Assembly: GCA_035582835.1 (NCBI GenBank)
Contig: JAYKAV010000911.1
Location: forward strand, 124,712-188,711
Direction: 5' to 3'
Length of the DNA stretch: 64,000 nucleotides
Origin: Phoebastria nigripes
Lineage: Eukaryota; Chordata; Aves; Procellariiformes; Diomedeidae
This document shows, in pieces, positions 1 through 13,558 of this stretch (its first letter is position 1; the number at the start of each line of letters is the position of its first letter). The position numbers and the translations under genes are program-made. The notes under the pieces were generated by a model that was not told where the DNA came from, did not search any database, and saw only the letters and a program-made list of their open reading frames with translations.

Positions 1-368
1 ATAATATCCGGTATGTTTTTGCACTGTTTTGTATGGCTTTATTTTCAATCCTTCATTTTTACTCTTTCAACTTTTCAAAGGTCAAGGCAATATTTAAAAG
101 TTTGAGTGACAGAGAAAGTAAAAGAAAGAAAAGGAGGAAAAAATAACTAAAGGAAACCTATAAAGTTCTAGGTTTATGAGAAAAAGTAATTAAAGCTTTA
201 CTGCAAGAGATCTCAGTTTTCAAGAAGTCCTTTTTCAATCCAGAGTTTGAATGAAAGCAGCTTTAAAAAAATTCATAGGGTCAAAGGAATCATATAAAGA
301 TGTACATTAAAAGTTTCTCAAAAATATTCTGTCCCAGAAATTAGTTTTATCTGATTACGTGGGTTTAT

Positions 369-416
369 GGGGGGGGGGGGGGGGGGGGGGAGGGGAGAAG
401 AAAAAAAAAGGAAAAG
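369..416 (+). repeat. 22-nt poly-G run within a 48-nt pure purine tract
   Basis: Positions 369-390 are 22 consecutive G, followed by an uninterrupted A/G stretch to 416. The transcribed GNAQ strand therefore reads poly-C followed upstream by a polypyrimidine stretch. Such tracts can form quadruplex or triplex (H-DNA) structures and are hard to sequence, so the length is uncertain. Confidence 0.95.
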
Positions 417-3400
417 CCTACCCTCTAAGAGCTTAAAATTGCACAAGATTCTTCCTATTTGATTGTGATGGGTGCCTTTAAGACGTGAGTTTAGCTTTCA
501 GGGGCTGGTACAATGAATTAGTCTGGCCTTAGTTTTATTCTCAAACGATATTTGTACATATGCTGTTAAGGCTTAAGACACTGAAATGTACTTTTTCATG
601 GAATATCATCTTGATTGGTACCCTTAATAGAAATAAATAAACCATTAAAAACAAAAGAAACAAAAACCCCTCTTCCAATCTAAACTATATATTCTTTTCT
701 GTTACTGAACAAGTGGACTGGTAACTGATACTACCTTTGCATCTACACTCAGTTCAGAAGCAATATTTTAGTAAACTGCAGAAAAGTGTTATTATATCAG
801 AAGAACTCTTAAAATTCTTACATGGGGCACAAACCCTGTTTCTGCACAACTACAAGTTGCCAGTGTAGTCTGAGAGAATACTTAGTGAATCCTGTGGGTG
901 TAAAAACTACTGAATGTCTGTTTCGTACTCAGCAGATTTCTGCTTTAAATGATCCTTGAAGGAGCCTTGAGTAACGGGTCCTATCGTGTTTCTCCAATTC
1001 CAAGCACCGAGTTGAGCAGAACCAGCAGTAAAGAAGAAACTACTGGGCTACCTCAGAAATAATCATAATTGACTAAACAGGAACTAATACAAGGACATAC
1101 ATAAAAATCCAATTTCCAGGTTGTTCTAAAGCTCTTCACAAATGCAGTATGACATAGGGTGGCCCTACAAATGGTACAGTTAGAAAAACAAGTCTGCAGT
1201 CAGACTTTCCAAAGTCAAGATGATGCTCTTCTTCTACAACATACAGGGTAAAATCTCTGTAGATTACAAATAGATACAGACTAGATAATGACTCAACATT
1301 AAATCCCATCCTTGTTTTTCTATTCTTTGGATAAACAGAAACAAACATAAAAATATCCATGAAGTGGTGTAATTAGCCCCGAACCCCACGATAGGATTTA
1401 TGAGGCTTACATAATGACTATGTCAATAGCTCTTTCTCTGTGGCACATCCCTACTGTTCCTCCACCCAGCATACAGCTGTGCTGGAGTCCAGGAGGGAGG
1501 CAGGTGTGCCCAAGGCTTCTTTATGCTCCAGTGATAGGCAGTTATCTTTTTATGCAAACTGTACAGTTGGCAGCATTTTGTTTATGGCTGAAAAAAACAG
1601 CTGGATAAAGACTGGAGACCAGATGCAAACGTCTTCATACATCAAGAGCGCTCATCTACCTGCTTGTACAGCCAACAATACATACAGTGAGCTTAAGTTC
1701 TCAAACCAGCGGTCAGAGTTTACCAAACAAAAAATACCTAAAAATAGAGAATATCTCCAAACAAACAACTCAGGACACAATTTGCATTTTGGAAATTTTC
1801 AAGTAACACTCCAAACTAGCAAAACATGTACATGCAACCTATTACTACACTGTATCTACAAATTGGCTTAGAAGGTTAACAACTAAACAATAAGCCAAAT
1901 TTTAACTCTGGCCGATAGGTCACATTAAGAAAAATGGAAAGTCATCATCGTGAAACAACCTTAATTAACAAGAAAAAACCTTAATTGTAACAGTTTTTCC
2001 ACAGTATCACTTGCCCCAGCCAAGTGCCCACAAACTCTTATATATGATAGGGACTAAGGAAATGGAGAGACACGTGAGAGTTAGAGAAACGTTAGGAAGG
2101 ATTAAAAGCAACTCTTGGTAGTTACTATACCTCCAACCCAATATTAAGCTCTCTTTTGTCATGCTTGAGACTGTTCACAGAAGTCACTTGCTCATAATAA
2201 ATGATTTTCCTACCTACTCAGTATCTTAGGTCCACCATAACATTAAACAATCTACAGTCAAGATCTGTACACTTTTTTGCCAAAGCTGAAGCACGCAACC
2301 ACAGCCTTGTGTTTGTTGTTATAAAAGCTATTAGAAAAAATTAAAACATAACACAACTAATGTCATGCTTAGATTTCCCTTTGCCAACCTCCTCTTCCAG
2401 AAGCAAAACTGGACTCTTGCCTCATGCCTCACCTCTATGCAATCACTCAAAGTGAATACAAAGTCTAAGAGTGGAGCTACACGGGCCCATAGTCTGAAAC
2501 AGGTAGGCAGGTGATTGGACTGATGAAGCATGAATATGTAATCAACTCTTCATGTGCAGACTTTATACCTACTATAACCAGGAAGAAAAAAAGAGCAAAA
2601 TAATCTTTCAGAAAAAGTAGAGAATCAAAGGAATGATGTGAATACCTCTACTGGGCAATACATCTCACAACACAAAACAAATTATACTTGAGAAAAAAAT
2701 GGAGGGGGTTGTGTTTTGTTTTGGTTTTTTAAAACAACTCTTTTGCTTAACATTAGCCTATTTTCTAAGCCAAAGCTGAATTTTATTATAAGACAAAACC
2801 TTCTTGTATCTCAGACGTTGTAACTTTTACCACACAGAAATGCAAACTGAACAAGAGCCTGACAAAACCTGAAGAAAAATATGGTCCATTTTAGCTGAAG
2901 ATTTCTTAATCCATTGCAGTAAACCTTATTTCAAGCAACTTTTGTGTGCTACTAAAAATGAACAATGAAGACATGAGATTTCAAGAATTTTTAGTCATTC
3001 TACATAATATAACCGGAATGTAATTGGATCCGAGTTCTCCAGAAAAGTTTACGGCGGGAAGGAAATATTTTCATAAAGTTTCAGAAGAAAAATGACAAAA
3101 ATATTTCAATCTGAAATCACTTCAGAAATAAAATGCTGGATGACCTTAGCATGTCTTCTGTAGAAATGAATGAAATAATTAGGAAGCTATTTCTGTTAAA
3201 TATTTTCCTCTAGGAAATACTTATATACAGTTACGTTTATATATTTTCTGTATAAAATTATATTGTATAAATACCTATATTTACATAACTGCTATTGATT
3301 AGGGAGAAAGTCAGAACCATTCCAAGAGTACAAAATCTCATTACCTTAAAATAAACGTCAAACTTCTATTACATACAAAAGTTGCCCTGAGCACATTTCA

Positions 3401-5903
3401 CATTTTCATTGTCAGTAAGCACGCTCACGTGAATATTTCCTTTCAGACACACAATATGCTCTGCAAGCAAAATAACTAAGCAACAAACATATCTGAAGTA
3501 AAATAGTCAGAAAGAAAGGAAACAAAAAAATGCTAGAAGCCTGTTTTCCTCTATTTATGGTCCTTTATCCACTGTATGAGTGATCACAAAATCTACAAGA
3601 ATCTGCCAGCATTATTACCACCCATTCGTTCTCCACGCTAGCAGAAACAGTAAAATGGTGGAACTGGAAAGATAAAACATGGACATCATGCCCCACATGA
3701 GTGTTTTTGTATATGACTTATCACTTCCCGTTAGCAAAGGGCAGTTAATCACTTAAAATGTCGTATTTAAAAAAATAAAGAGCTTCACTTAAAATGAAAT
3801 ATAAAAGGAGGAAGGAAGAAATCTTACTGCTCTGCAAAAAGAGTAGCTAAAATCTAGTTTTCAAATTTATGTTGAACTGCAGGCTAAGACAGTTTCCTCA
3901 TTTCGTATCGGTGAAATTACCTATTATTTTACTGGGGAAAGGAAGAGTGTTCATTTATCTGTATGTTTATTTTAAATAACGATATTCTCAGCTTTTCATG
4001 GGAACATTCAACGCTGCTTGTCTAGCTTACTTGTGATACAGAATCATTTTTTCCCCACACTTGGAAAAATATCTAAAACTCACACTTCTGTTGGGGTAAA
4101 GTATGAAACAGTTAAGCAGAAAATAACAGAGGAAACAAGCAACTTACAACTCCATTGGAGCAACAGAGACAAATGCAAGAGACCTCTGCTCTAAACAGAG
4201 AGCAAGCAAATGAGTGAACTGGTAGAAAGAGGACAGGATTTAAATTACTACATGTATGGTTTTTTGGNTTTTTTTTTAAAATTTTATTCAAATATAAAGG
4301 AGGAGAAAGAAAACCGCAGACAGTAAGACAAAATGGTAAGGCCACAGGTAATTAAAGACCTGCTGAGGTCAAAAGCACATAAGACTGGAGAGGTGCCAGA
4401 GAGAAAGGCAGGGCATGAGAGGAGTAAATGACTGACAGAAGGAGACTGATAAAAAGACGAGAAAGACAGCTGGGGAGAAGCTGGGATCTAGTTAGGGTTG
4501 TCAAAGTCCTCACGAAGGACTCTCTACGAAGTGCTCCGGAGGTAATTGTTCATGGCTTTACTGGAGCCCCTAAAGGTCACTGATCAATGTCCTCACAGGA
4601 GGAAACACGGCTATCAGGGAGACAGGTTTTACCTCACATTATGGCTCCTGAAAAAAACTATCTTCAGTTCCTGTATCTGAATACATGTTGTTAAAGGACC
4701 ATGATACTTTAAATCTAACTATACTCTCTTCCATGTTGGCCGGCTCTGCAGCAATCTATTTCTTGCCAAAATAATGCAGCTGGAGCTTCCTGGTATTAGA
4801 AGCATTTACCTCTTCTGCAAGGCTCCTACTATTGGATAACTCTTCTTTGTTTTTGAGTGCCTGGAGAAGAACATCTGAGAGTACTTAAGTACTAACCGAG
4901 CACTACGACACATTAAATACTAACACTACTAGGATAAATCTTTTTCTTGTAACCTGCTTTAAGCCCTCTGGTCCAGGTTTGAGATGCTGCAGAATACTGT
5001 TTGTGCAGGTGGCACCGTTCGAGTTTGTCTATCTGCTTGAAGAGCCACTTGACTATCCCTGCTCCAAACCAATAAGCATTTCATTTCACCACCCCAAAAA
5101 TATCATTCTTGCTTTTTAAAAAAAAAAAACAAAACAACAAAACCCAAAAACATACCCCCCCAAAAGGCCAGAAATCCCATACATTCTGCATCATCTGACA
5201 GTCAATAACCCTCCCAGTGTTTGCACACTCCTGCTCTGGATTCAGTCCTTCACACTCTTTGCGTATCAGGTGAGGTGTCTGCCGGAGGACCTTTCCTGCA
5301 ACCTAGGTTTCTTCAACATCAAGTTTCACCAAAGAGATCTAGAACACTTAACACCCCAAACTGTTTACCCAAGATAAAAATTTATGCAATCTGACTCCCT
5401 ACCCACTCCTGTTGTCCTACTTCTGTCTGTATTTTTATTTGTTTGTTCCAGTGGATTTGTCTGACTTGGAAGAAACGAGCTAACAAGGTAAACATGGACT
5501 TGAAGATAATGCCAGTAAGATTTTGGACTTTGAAAGCATTTCCCGTATCTGCTTATTTTTACTGCAAAACATTCCCCAAAGGGAATAGGCATAAATACAG
5601 AAACAACTTCAGCAGAAAACACTCTTAGAAACTTGTCTAGGTCTACAATAAAACTTGCTTTTATGTTTTCAGCCTCTTTAAAAACTTTCTTGTAGCCTGT
5701 TCTGTTACTGTTAATCACATTAGTTATCTTGTTATGAATATTTAAGAAGTCTCACAAGAAATTATGGGCATCAGGTAAGATTTCCTGCCTGTTAATCACC
5801 ACGGAGTGACACCTTCCTGATACTGTCTGCTAGAGCAGAGAGGCAACTTGTCTTTTGGAAGTTACATTGAAAGGGAATAGTACAGGGTAACAGTGGTAGT
5901 CAG

Positions 5904-5953
5904 TGTTTAGTATAGTAATAGATTTATTTGTTTAGTATAGTAGTAGACTTGGT
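5904..5953. repeat. 25-bp tandem duplication, two copies
   Basis: A unit beginning TGTTTAGTATAGTA occurs at 5904 and again at 5929, a period of 25 bp, with a few mismatches in the 3' half. It looks like simple replication slippage in intron 2. Confidence 0.75.
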
Positions 5954-8536
5954 AGAACTTCTTAATGACAAGAGAGAAAAAAAAAAGCCACCCATGTATA
6001 CTCCCCACCTTCAGCAATATTAGACATGTAAAAAAAAAAAAAAGGATAGAAAAAGAGAAATGGACACTACATTATGTGAAGGAAAGGCTTCTAAGCCATT
6101 ATGAAGAACACTGGGAATGTGAGAATTTAGAAGATTAAAATGAATGGTCTTATTTCAGTATTTGAAAGGAATGACAGAAGCATGGATACACAGTTCAGCT
6201 TTCTAAAAAGACAAATTGTAAAAAACCTAAACCTGTATTTTAGTTTTTTAAAAATGTGCATTTGAGTATCTGTGGTTGCACATAAGTTAGTACTGTACAC
6301 TCACAAAATTCTGCAAAGACAGGCAATTTTGAGAATTGCTTATGAACATTTCTATAAAAAACTAAGGCTTTTCTGTATTTCATAAAATACTTCTTACTCT
6401 AAAATTCAAGAGCCATATGAAAACTTCACAACTTCTAGTTAAAAAATAAGTAACGGAAGCACAATAACATTTACCCAAAAGGAAACTAAAAACCAGTCCA
6501 TAAGCCACCATTTCCTATGACAGAAAAATTCCTAAGAGATCACACTCACCTATTATCTCAAACCTCAAAATAGAGTAGAGCTCATATTCTGAAGTTTAAC
6601 ACAAAAAAGAAATGTCTTTCATGTTATAATGCTCTACCATCAGTTCTGAGATATTACATTCTAAATGCTAACAGTTACATTTCTCAATTGACTTTCACTA
6701 CTCTGATAATAAATGTATCAAAACAGCCTAGATTATTATAATGTAGGACAATACATTTCAGTCTCTGCTTCTTCAGTTATATTGGTGACTATGAAGCCAT
6801 CACAACTTCAGAAGAACTAACTTGCTAAACTTAAAACTTGCCTCTTGCTACACTGATTATATTAAAATAATCCAACCTAAATGTTGTTATGATGTTGTAC
6901 ACCACACAAAGATCGCAACTGCCTACTTAACTAACTTTTTGATATGAGAGCACTTCAAATTCCAGCAGCATTCAGAGATTCAAAACACTCCAATTTTAGT
7001 AATTCCCAGTTAAAGGTAAGAAAATTGGTACAGTAAGAGCAAAGCATTTCTACTGTAGCCCCAAAGTCTATCGCAGAACATGAAGAATTTGACAAAAAAA
7101 GGGTCACTTTTCTTTAGGCCCAACCATATCAATACCAGCTTGAGCTGCAGTCTTCTAAACTACTGTGCAAAACAACTACTGTGCTAAAAATATGTTATTA
7201 CTCAAACTTCGAGAGATTCTCTCCAGAGATAGGACTTCCTGATAGGAGATTCAAATTAATAGGAAGTGCCCTTCCTGTGTTTTCTAGACTGCTAGGCTAA
7301 TGAGTTTGTTTTCAACGGCCTTTAAAAAAAAAGGAGCAGATTAACCAATTGATTGGTGTTCACTGCTTTAAAGTGAAGTGACCTTGTATACAAAGCGTAA
7401 GTGTAGTAGACTGCAATCTTCTCTACTCTGGCATGATGCTGTAGCAAGTTTGGTTTCCCCTGTATTTCCAAAGGAATTTGTACAGGAATTGCCTTGAGAC
7501 CCTGTCAGTTGGTGAATTCTATTTTACTCTGCATGTAGCCCTTTTAGAAACTGATGGGAATGCTTGTGGAGGAGCTGAGCACAAAGATAGACTCCCACTT
7601 TCAGGAAAGTTATTTTTATATAGAGAAAGTGAACGGCTCTGGCCATGTGTATACAGCTATGCCAAACCTAACCGACTCACTCCAACTATATAAAAACACT
7701 ATATAAATTCAGCACTCTTAACTTAAACAATAACGACAGAACATATACTCCATAGTATTACACAAGGAAAAAAAAAATCCTGATTTACAATTAGGACTTC
7801 CAGATTCTAAGGCAAAGTGACAATCAATACCAATTTTGAAGAAAAAATGATTGCACTTTACAATCTGACTTTTCAGGTCAGTATGCTCTATGCTTTGCGC
7901 ACAGCAAAAACATGGAGCCAAAAGGCTGAAATACACATACAAATGCAGTTTTCTTTTTAATACTAATTACACATTTGATTTTGATTTGTGAGGGATGAGG
8001 GGAAACTAGACAGCTCCAGCACTCAGTGAGACTAGGAAGTTCAACAGTCTCTTTTACTAATTAGGACAAGTTTTTCAAACTTTTTCATGTGCACAAAAAA
8101 CCCCAGCCACCATTAAAGAAGGTTAACAATATGGATTTTGACAGACAGGATCCTCCTGACTTCCCACTGCATAAACCCTGGCTCCTGCAAGTCTCTGGTT
8201 ATCGCAATTACGTCACCAACAAAGTGATGACCATCTGCAATGACTTTGGCAGATGCAAATGGAGAAACAAAGCTTCTTTAGCCTGGTAATAAGCTTTATT
8301 TTTCCTGCTTCTAAATTCGATGCCTTAAAACATATACAGCAGTTTAATTCTAATAATTAAACTTCATATATGTAGACACAAAAGATTTTCATCTTAACAT
8401 AAGTTTATTTCATCCTCTCTTCCCCAGTTAACGGAAGCTTACTTCTTTATTGTAAATATTCCTGCTCTTTGATAGTTTCTGATATTTAAAAAAATATTAG
8501 AATAAAAGAACTTTTGAGTAGTTCATCAGAGAAAGT

Positions 8537-8590
8537 ATTATTTTCATCCAGGATTACTTAATTATTATTTTCATCCAGAATTACTAAATT
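8537..8590. repeat. 27-bp tandem duplication, two copies
   Basis: The sequence ATTATTTTCATCCAG occurs at 8537 and 8564 (period 27), and the following AATTACT-like bases also match with one or two differences. It is a small local duplication in intron 2. Confidence 0.8.
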
Positions 8591-9366
8591 ATGATTAAAT
8601 ACTCTTTCACAAGATTGAAAGAAAGGTGAGTCCTCCACTTGTGAGAGATCTTAAACTCTCCGCCTGACAAAGTTGCTGATAATTGCTCAACAGTAAAAAT
8701 CAGGACAAGTTCTCAGGAACTGTTATCACACAAAGTCATACCACCCCTGTGACAAGAAGTGGGAGATACAGCCATGTAAACCTGTGCCTTACCATGTATT
8801 CAAGTAAATATTAAGCATTTCACTCTCCTTCATGGAATGCTTAAATTATTTTACTTATCTTTCTTTTAAAATGTAAATATAAAAAAAATTGGAAAGAAGT
8901 CAGGCTAGTCCAAGATGAACCTTCCAAACATTTCAAATGTATTTTGTCCTTTAAATTTCAATAACAGCATCAATCTCAAAAGAATCTGACTATTTTAAGG
9001 TCTTGTGTCAAAAATTTTATTTCACAGTATGTTCACGCACAAACAGATATCCTCATCTATTTTTCTAATAATTTGAGTATTCCCACATGTAATGTTAGTG
9101 GCAAACCTTAAGCAGTAAGGTTCTGCTACAGATCAGAAGAATGGCTTAACTGTGCTCTGGCCAGAGCATGGCCTGGGAGGAAAAGACAAGGGGTAACTAA
9201 AGTCACAGTCAAACAGCAGCCTGCCATTAATCCTCTGCCCTGTGACAAACCCCAAGGCATCTTGTCAAGAGCAGCTCTCTCGTTAAAAAGAGCACCTTTG
9301 TGTTGTCAAAGCAGCAAAAAGGGCAGAGAACTAAAGGCAGGACTGGAAGATGCCCTCTTCTTCTCA

Positions 9367-9777
<411 letters not shown>

Positions 9778-12049
9778 CTACAAGGACCAGCTCAGTGTCA
9801 ACCAGCAGCATCAGTAGCAACTGAAGTACCACTGAACTAAACTTGCATTTTGATTTAACAAACTGAACTAATGAGTGAAACGAAACTCCAAAATATAGGA
9901 CCGCATATTTAAAAATCTTCCATTCTTGAAGATATAATTGTCCAAACCATCTAACTTCAGGTAATTACTATGAGACATTTTATCACAAAAATTCAGGAAG
10001 AAAAAAATTCATCTTCCTTGGCCAACTTTCAGGACATTATGGTAGGCAGCGTACAACCAATAGATATGTTTGTGTTTTGGTTTGGGTTTTTGTTGGGTTG
10101 TTTTTTTCTTTTTTTTTAAAAACCAAGTAGTGTAACAATTGCAGCCCTGCAAACTTTAACCTCAGAAACATGTGGTATCAGTGTTAATTAAAATTTGGCT
10201 CATATCCATTTAATGGGCAGTCATTCCTTCTTTCCTTTAAATTTCTTCGTGTCTTTGTAATTTGTACTAAAAGTAGTTTGTTAATGAACATTTCTGACTA
10301 TTTGTCAATTTTAAGTTAAGATCTGCTTGTTGGGTTTCACACAGGATACATCACACAACATTTTTCCTTTGCTCCAATTCAGTGAGCTCATCCTCTGTGA
10401 CTAGAAGAGCTTATCTACATTATTCCTGTGTTTGCTTAAAAGGAGGAGTTGAAATTTAGAATGGGCAGTTGCACACCCACGTAAACCCTGCATTCACCCA
10501 GCTACTCAGCCCTGCAGGAAACAAAACGCATGCACCAGGGTGCATTGCTTTTCAGCCTTTCAGCCTGGGTTTTATTTTAATCATTTCTGTAAAGCTTTCA
10601 TGCCCCGTACCATAATACTCGTGTCCCAGGACAAAGGCAGCCTTATGCCCCTTACATAATGTTTTAGGTGTCTTGTCAGAAAAGTGTGTTCCACAGCAGT
10701 ACAACACAAGGCTAAAGGAGCAACCCTTAAGCATTTCTGAGATAGCACACACTGCAAAAATCTAAGCTGGAAGCCTCTAAAAGCTTTTGCCTTTACCATG
10801 AGCATAATTTTGAAATCTTCAGTTCCATTTCCCGCACAACTAAAACAAACTTCTAACACAAGTCTTCCTTATACACACATTCCCAGAAAATCAAGCACGA
10901 TGTCACATACGGACCAATTTTACTTTCTCTGGGGAGAAGGTGGTTATTATTGTAATGAAGAAGAACATGCTCTGAAGCTGAAAAGCGAGACCAAGCCTGC
11001 TTCCACCCTCAGCCTGCACTGGGGTCAGGAGCGCAGCACTACGTGCGCAGGCCACCTCTGCAGGGCACTGCCTAGCCACCAGGCAGAACTTGCCCCACAC
11101 AACCTGACCAATTCATGCTAAACAGGCACGGGTCTTTGTGGAAAGGCTGATGCAGCATGGGCCATCCTGGGTCAATGATATCTGCCTGTCTTCCAGTTCA
11201 TCAGAATCAGAGGCGAGATCTTTACACTCCTGCAATCTACCAGTGGGGAGAAAACATTAACTTTCCTTAAGACCGCACAAAATTACAAACCTAGACAATA
11301 CAGAACTATTACATAGTAAAAAATACTTTAGGCTACCCTTAAGACCACCACAGTTCTTCTCTTTTTCTGAAACCTATGAAACAGAATCATGTCCTTATAT
11401 ATAAAGTGAAATTACAGTGTAATATTCTGCAAGATATGTCACACATTTAGTACAAAAATCTGTTCAACATGAACCTATAAAGCACAAAATGGTTATGAGA
11501 TGCCTTTTTGACACGATTTACTCTTTTACTAAAGATTCTGCTTTAATTAATGCATAAGAAAATAATTTCCACCAAACAGCTCTGAATCAGTGGAATACAA
11601 AGTGAGTTCCAGTTTTGGTCCCGACACTTCCCTACATGGGAATCCAGATTCCTTCAAAATCCCCAAATGCAAATTTAGCATACAGATAGGAAGAACGTGC
11701 TTGTATTATCTACTCTGTTTTAAAACCTGATGCTTCTAATTCTTTTAATTCTTCATTGGGAGCGTAGGTAGCAATCGATATCACACATGATAATCCCACA
11801 CAAGAAAACACGGTGGTAAAGCAATCTGCATCATGTTAGAGAAGACAGTATTTCAGATTATTTACACCTTGACAGTGAGTCTACAAAAACTGCAATATGT
11901 AGAAGAACAAAATTAAAATCCAAAGAAGAATCTAAAGGTGAAGTCTGTATCTTATTCAGCTTTGTGGTTCCATAATTGGGTGTCACTGTACTAAGACTTT
12001 GTCAGCCAAAGACCAGTAACAAATTATACTTGGAGATCTAAAGACATAG

Positions 12050-12078
12050 ACACACACACACACACACACACACACACA
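12050..12078. repeat. (AC)14 dinucleotide microsatellite
   Basis: An uninterrupted AC repeat of 29 nt, GT on the transcribed GNAQ strand. Perfect repeats of this length are usually length-polymorphic, and alternating purine-pyrimidine runs can adopt Z-DNA. Confidence 0.97.
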
Positions 12079-13520
12079 ACGTATTTTTATATGTTTTTTA
12101 TATACAGATGTATATGGAAAAATATATATTGTATGTAAGTATAAAATATCTATAACTACCCTGTATATGAAAATGGGATATCTCTCTCTTTTTGAAGGCC
12201 ATCTCAAAGTTTCCTCGAGTCTGTCCCTCCCCAGGTCAATGCTTAAAACTACTTTCTTGTGCCTGCCCACAGACTAATTTTCTGGTTAAGCCAGCAGCAA
12301 CAATGAGAACATGCGTCGTCCTCCTTAACTGCATGGAGTGTCACATGCACAGGGGCAAAGTGTGAAAAGTATCCTGGTGAAAAGGGAAATCATTGGAAAT
12401 TTCCAGCACAGAATACATGAAAATAGCATAAAAGAATATGAATGACAGATAATAATAAAATTTACAGGATTGCCCCAGAATTACTAAGAAGTGAAAATGT
12501 TTCTTTTCAGCACAATATACAGGAACTCACAAAAACTTTGCATTGATAGTTCCTCTTAGATTGTTACCATCAAGGACAGAAAGCAAATATTTTTATATTG
12601 TTGCCAACAAGAAAAGCATGCAAAGAACATTTCAAGTATGGCTTTTTTTTTTTTAAAAACAGTGGCATCAAATCTTTCTGTAAAAAAAAAGTCCTGTTTA
12701 TGTGAAAACTGCTTAATAGTGATAGAACACCGTTTACAAGCATGTCACTAGAGATTTGCTCAGATACTTCTCCCCAAACTAAAATAATTGGAAAGAAAAC
12801 AAGCAATGTTATTTACTATCAGAGAAACAGGGATAAAATTTGGCATAAAGAGTTACCGCAGTCAGCTAAGCAAAGCTGCAATCATTACAGCATTATTCCT
12901 GGTGGGGAGTGGGATTTTAAACAATCACTGTTACAGCACTGAGTCAAACCTAGATTTGATTATTTTTATATGTTTTTTGGCTTTTAAAATCCCATGACTG
13001 GCATTATAAGAAGATCAAGACATTGACTGTTACAACACCAACTGTGCTTTCTACAGCCTTAACGTTACAGAGCAAGTTAAGAAATACAACCTAGCAATAC
13101 GCACCTAAAATCTTACCTATCACCGTAATAAACAAAATCAACACTGGGTAACAGGCTGAACAGGACTCTCGAGTGGGCCTGTTTCACCTGGTGAAAAGAA
13201 GAAAACTTGAATGTGGATAAAAAAAATCTACATGTCCTGAGAGGATCTGAATGCTTTATGGCTTCTGCTAACCGCTCCTTCTACCACCATCATCCCAGGA
13301 ATACCTCTAGTGATATAGAGAGAGCACAGGTGAAATGGCAATGGAGTGGATCAGCAGGATGGACCAAGGTGGGATAAAACCATACTGAGATCAATTTTCT
13401 GCTGGCTGCCGTTGCACATTTAAATTAGTCAAGACTTGAATCAGTTCTCTGAAGCCAGATGAGTAATACCTTCTCGTCTGTCAGAAGACAGTTGAAGGCC
13501 ACACAACATACCTGAATCTC

Positions 13521-13558
13521 AATAAATAAAAATAATAACAATAACAATAATAATAATA
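13521..13558. repeat. AAT/AAC-rich microsatellite
   Basis: An imperfect trinucleotide/tetranucleotide tract of AATA, AATAAC and AAT units. Simple sequence with no other signal. Confidence 0.9.
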
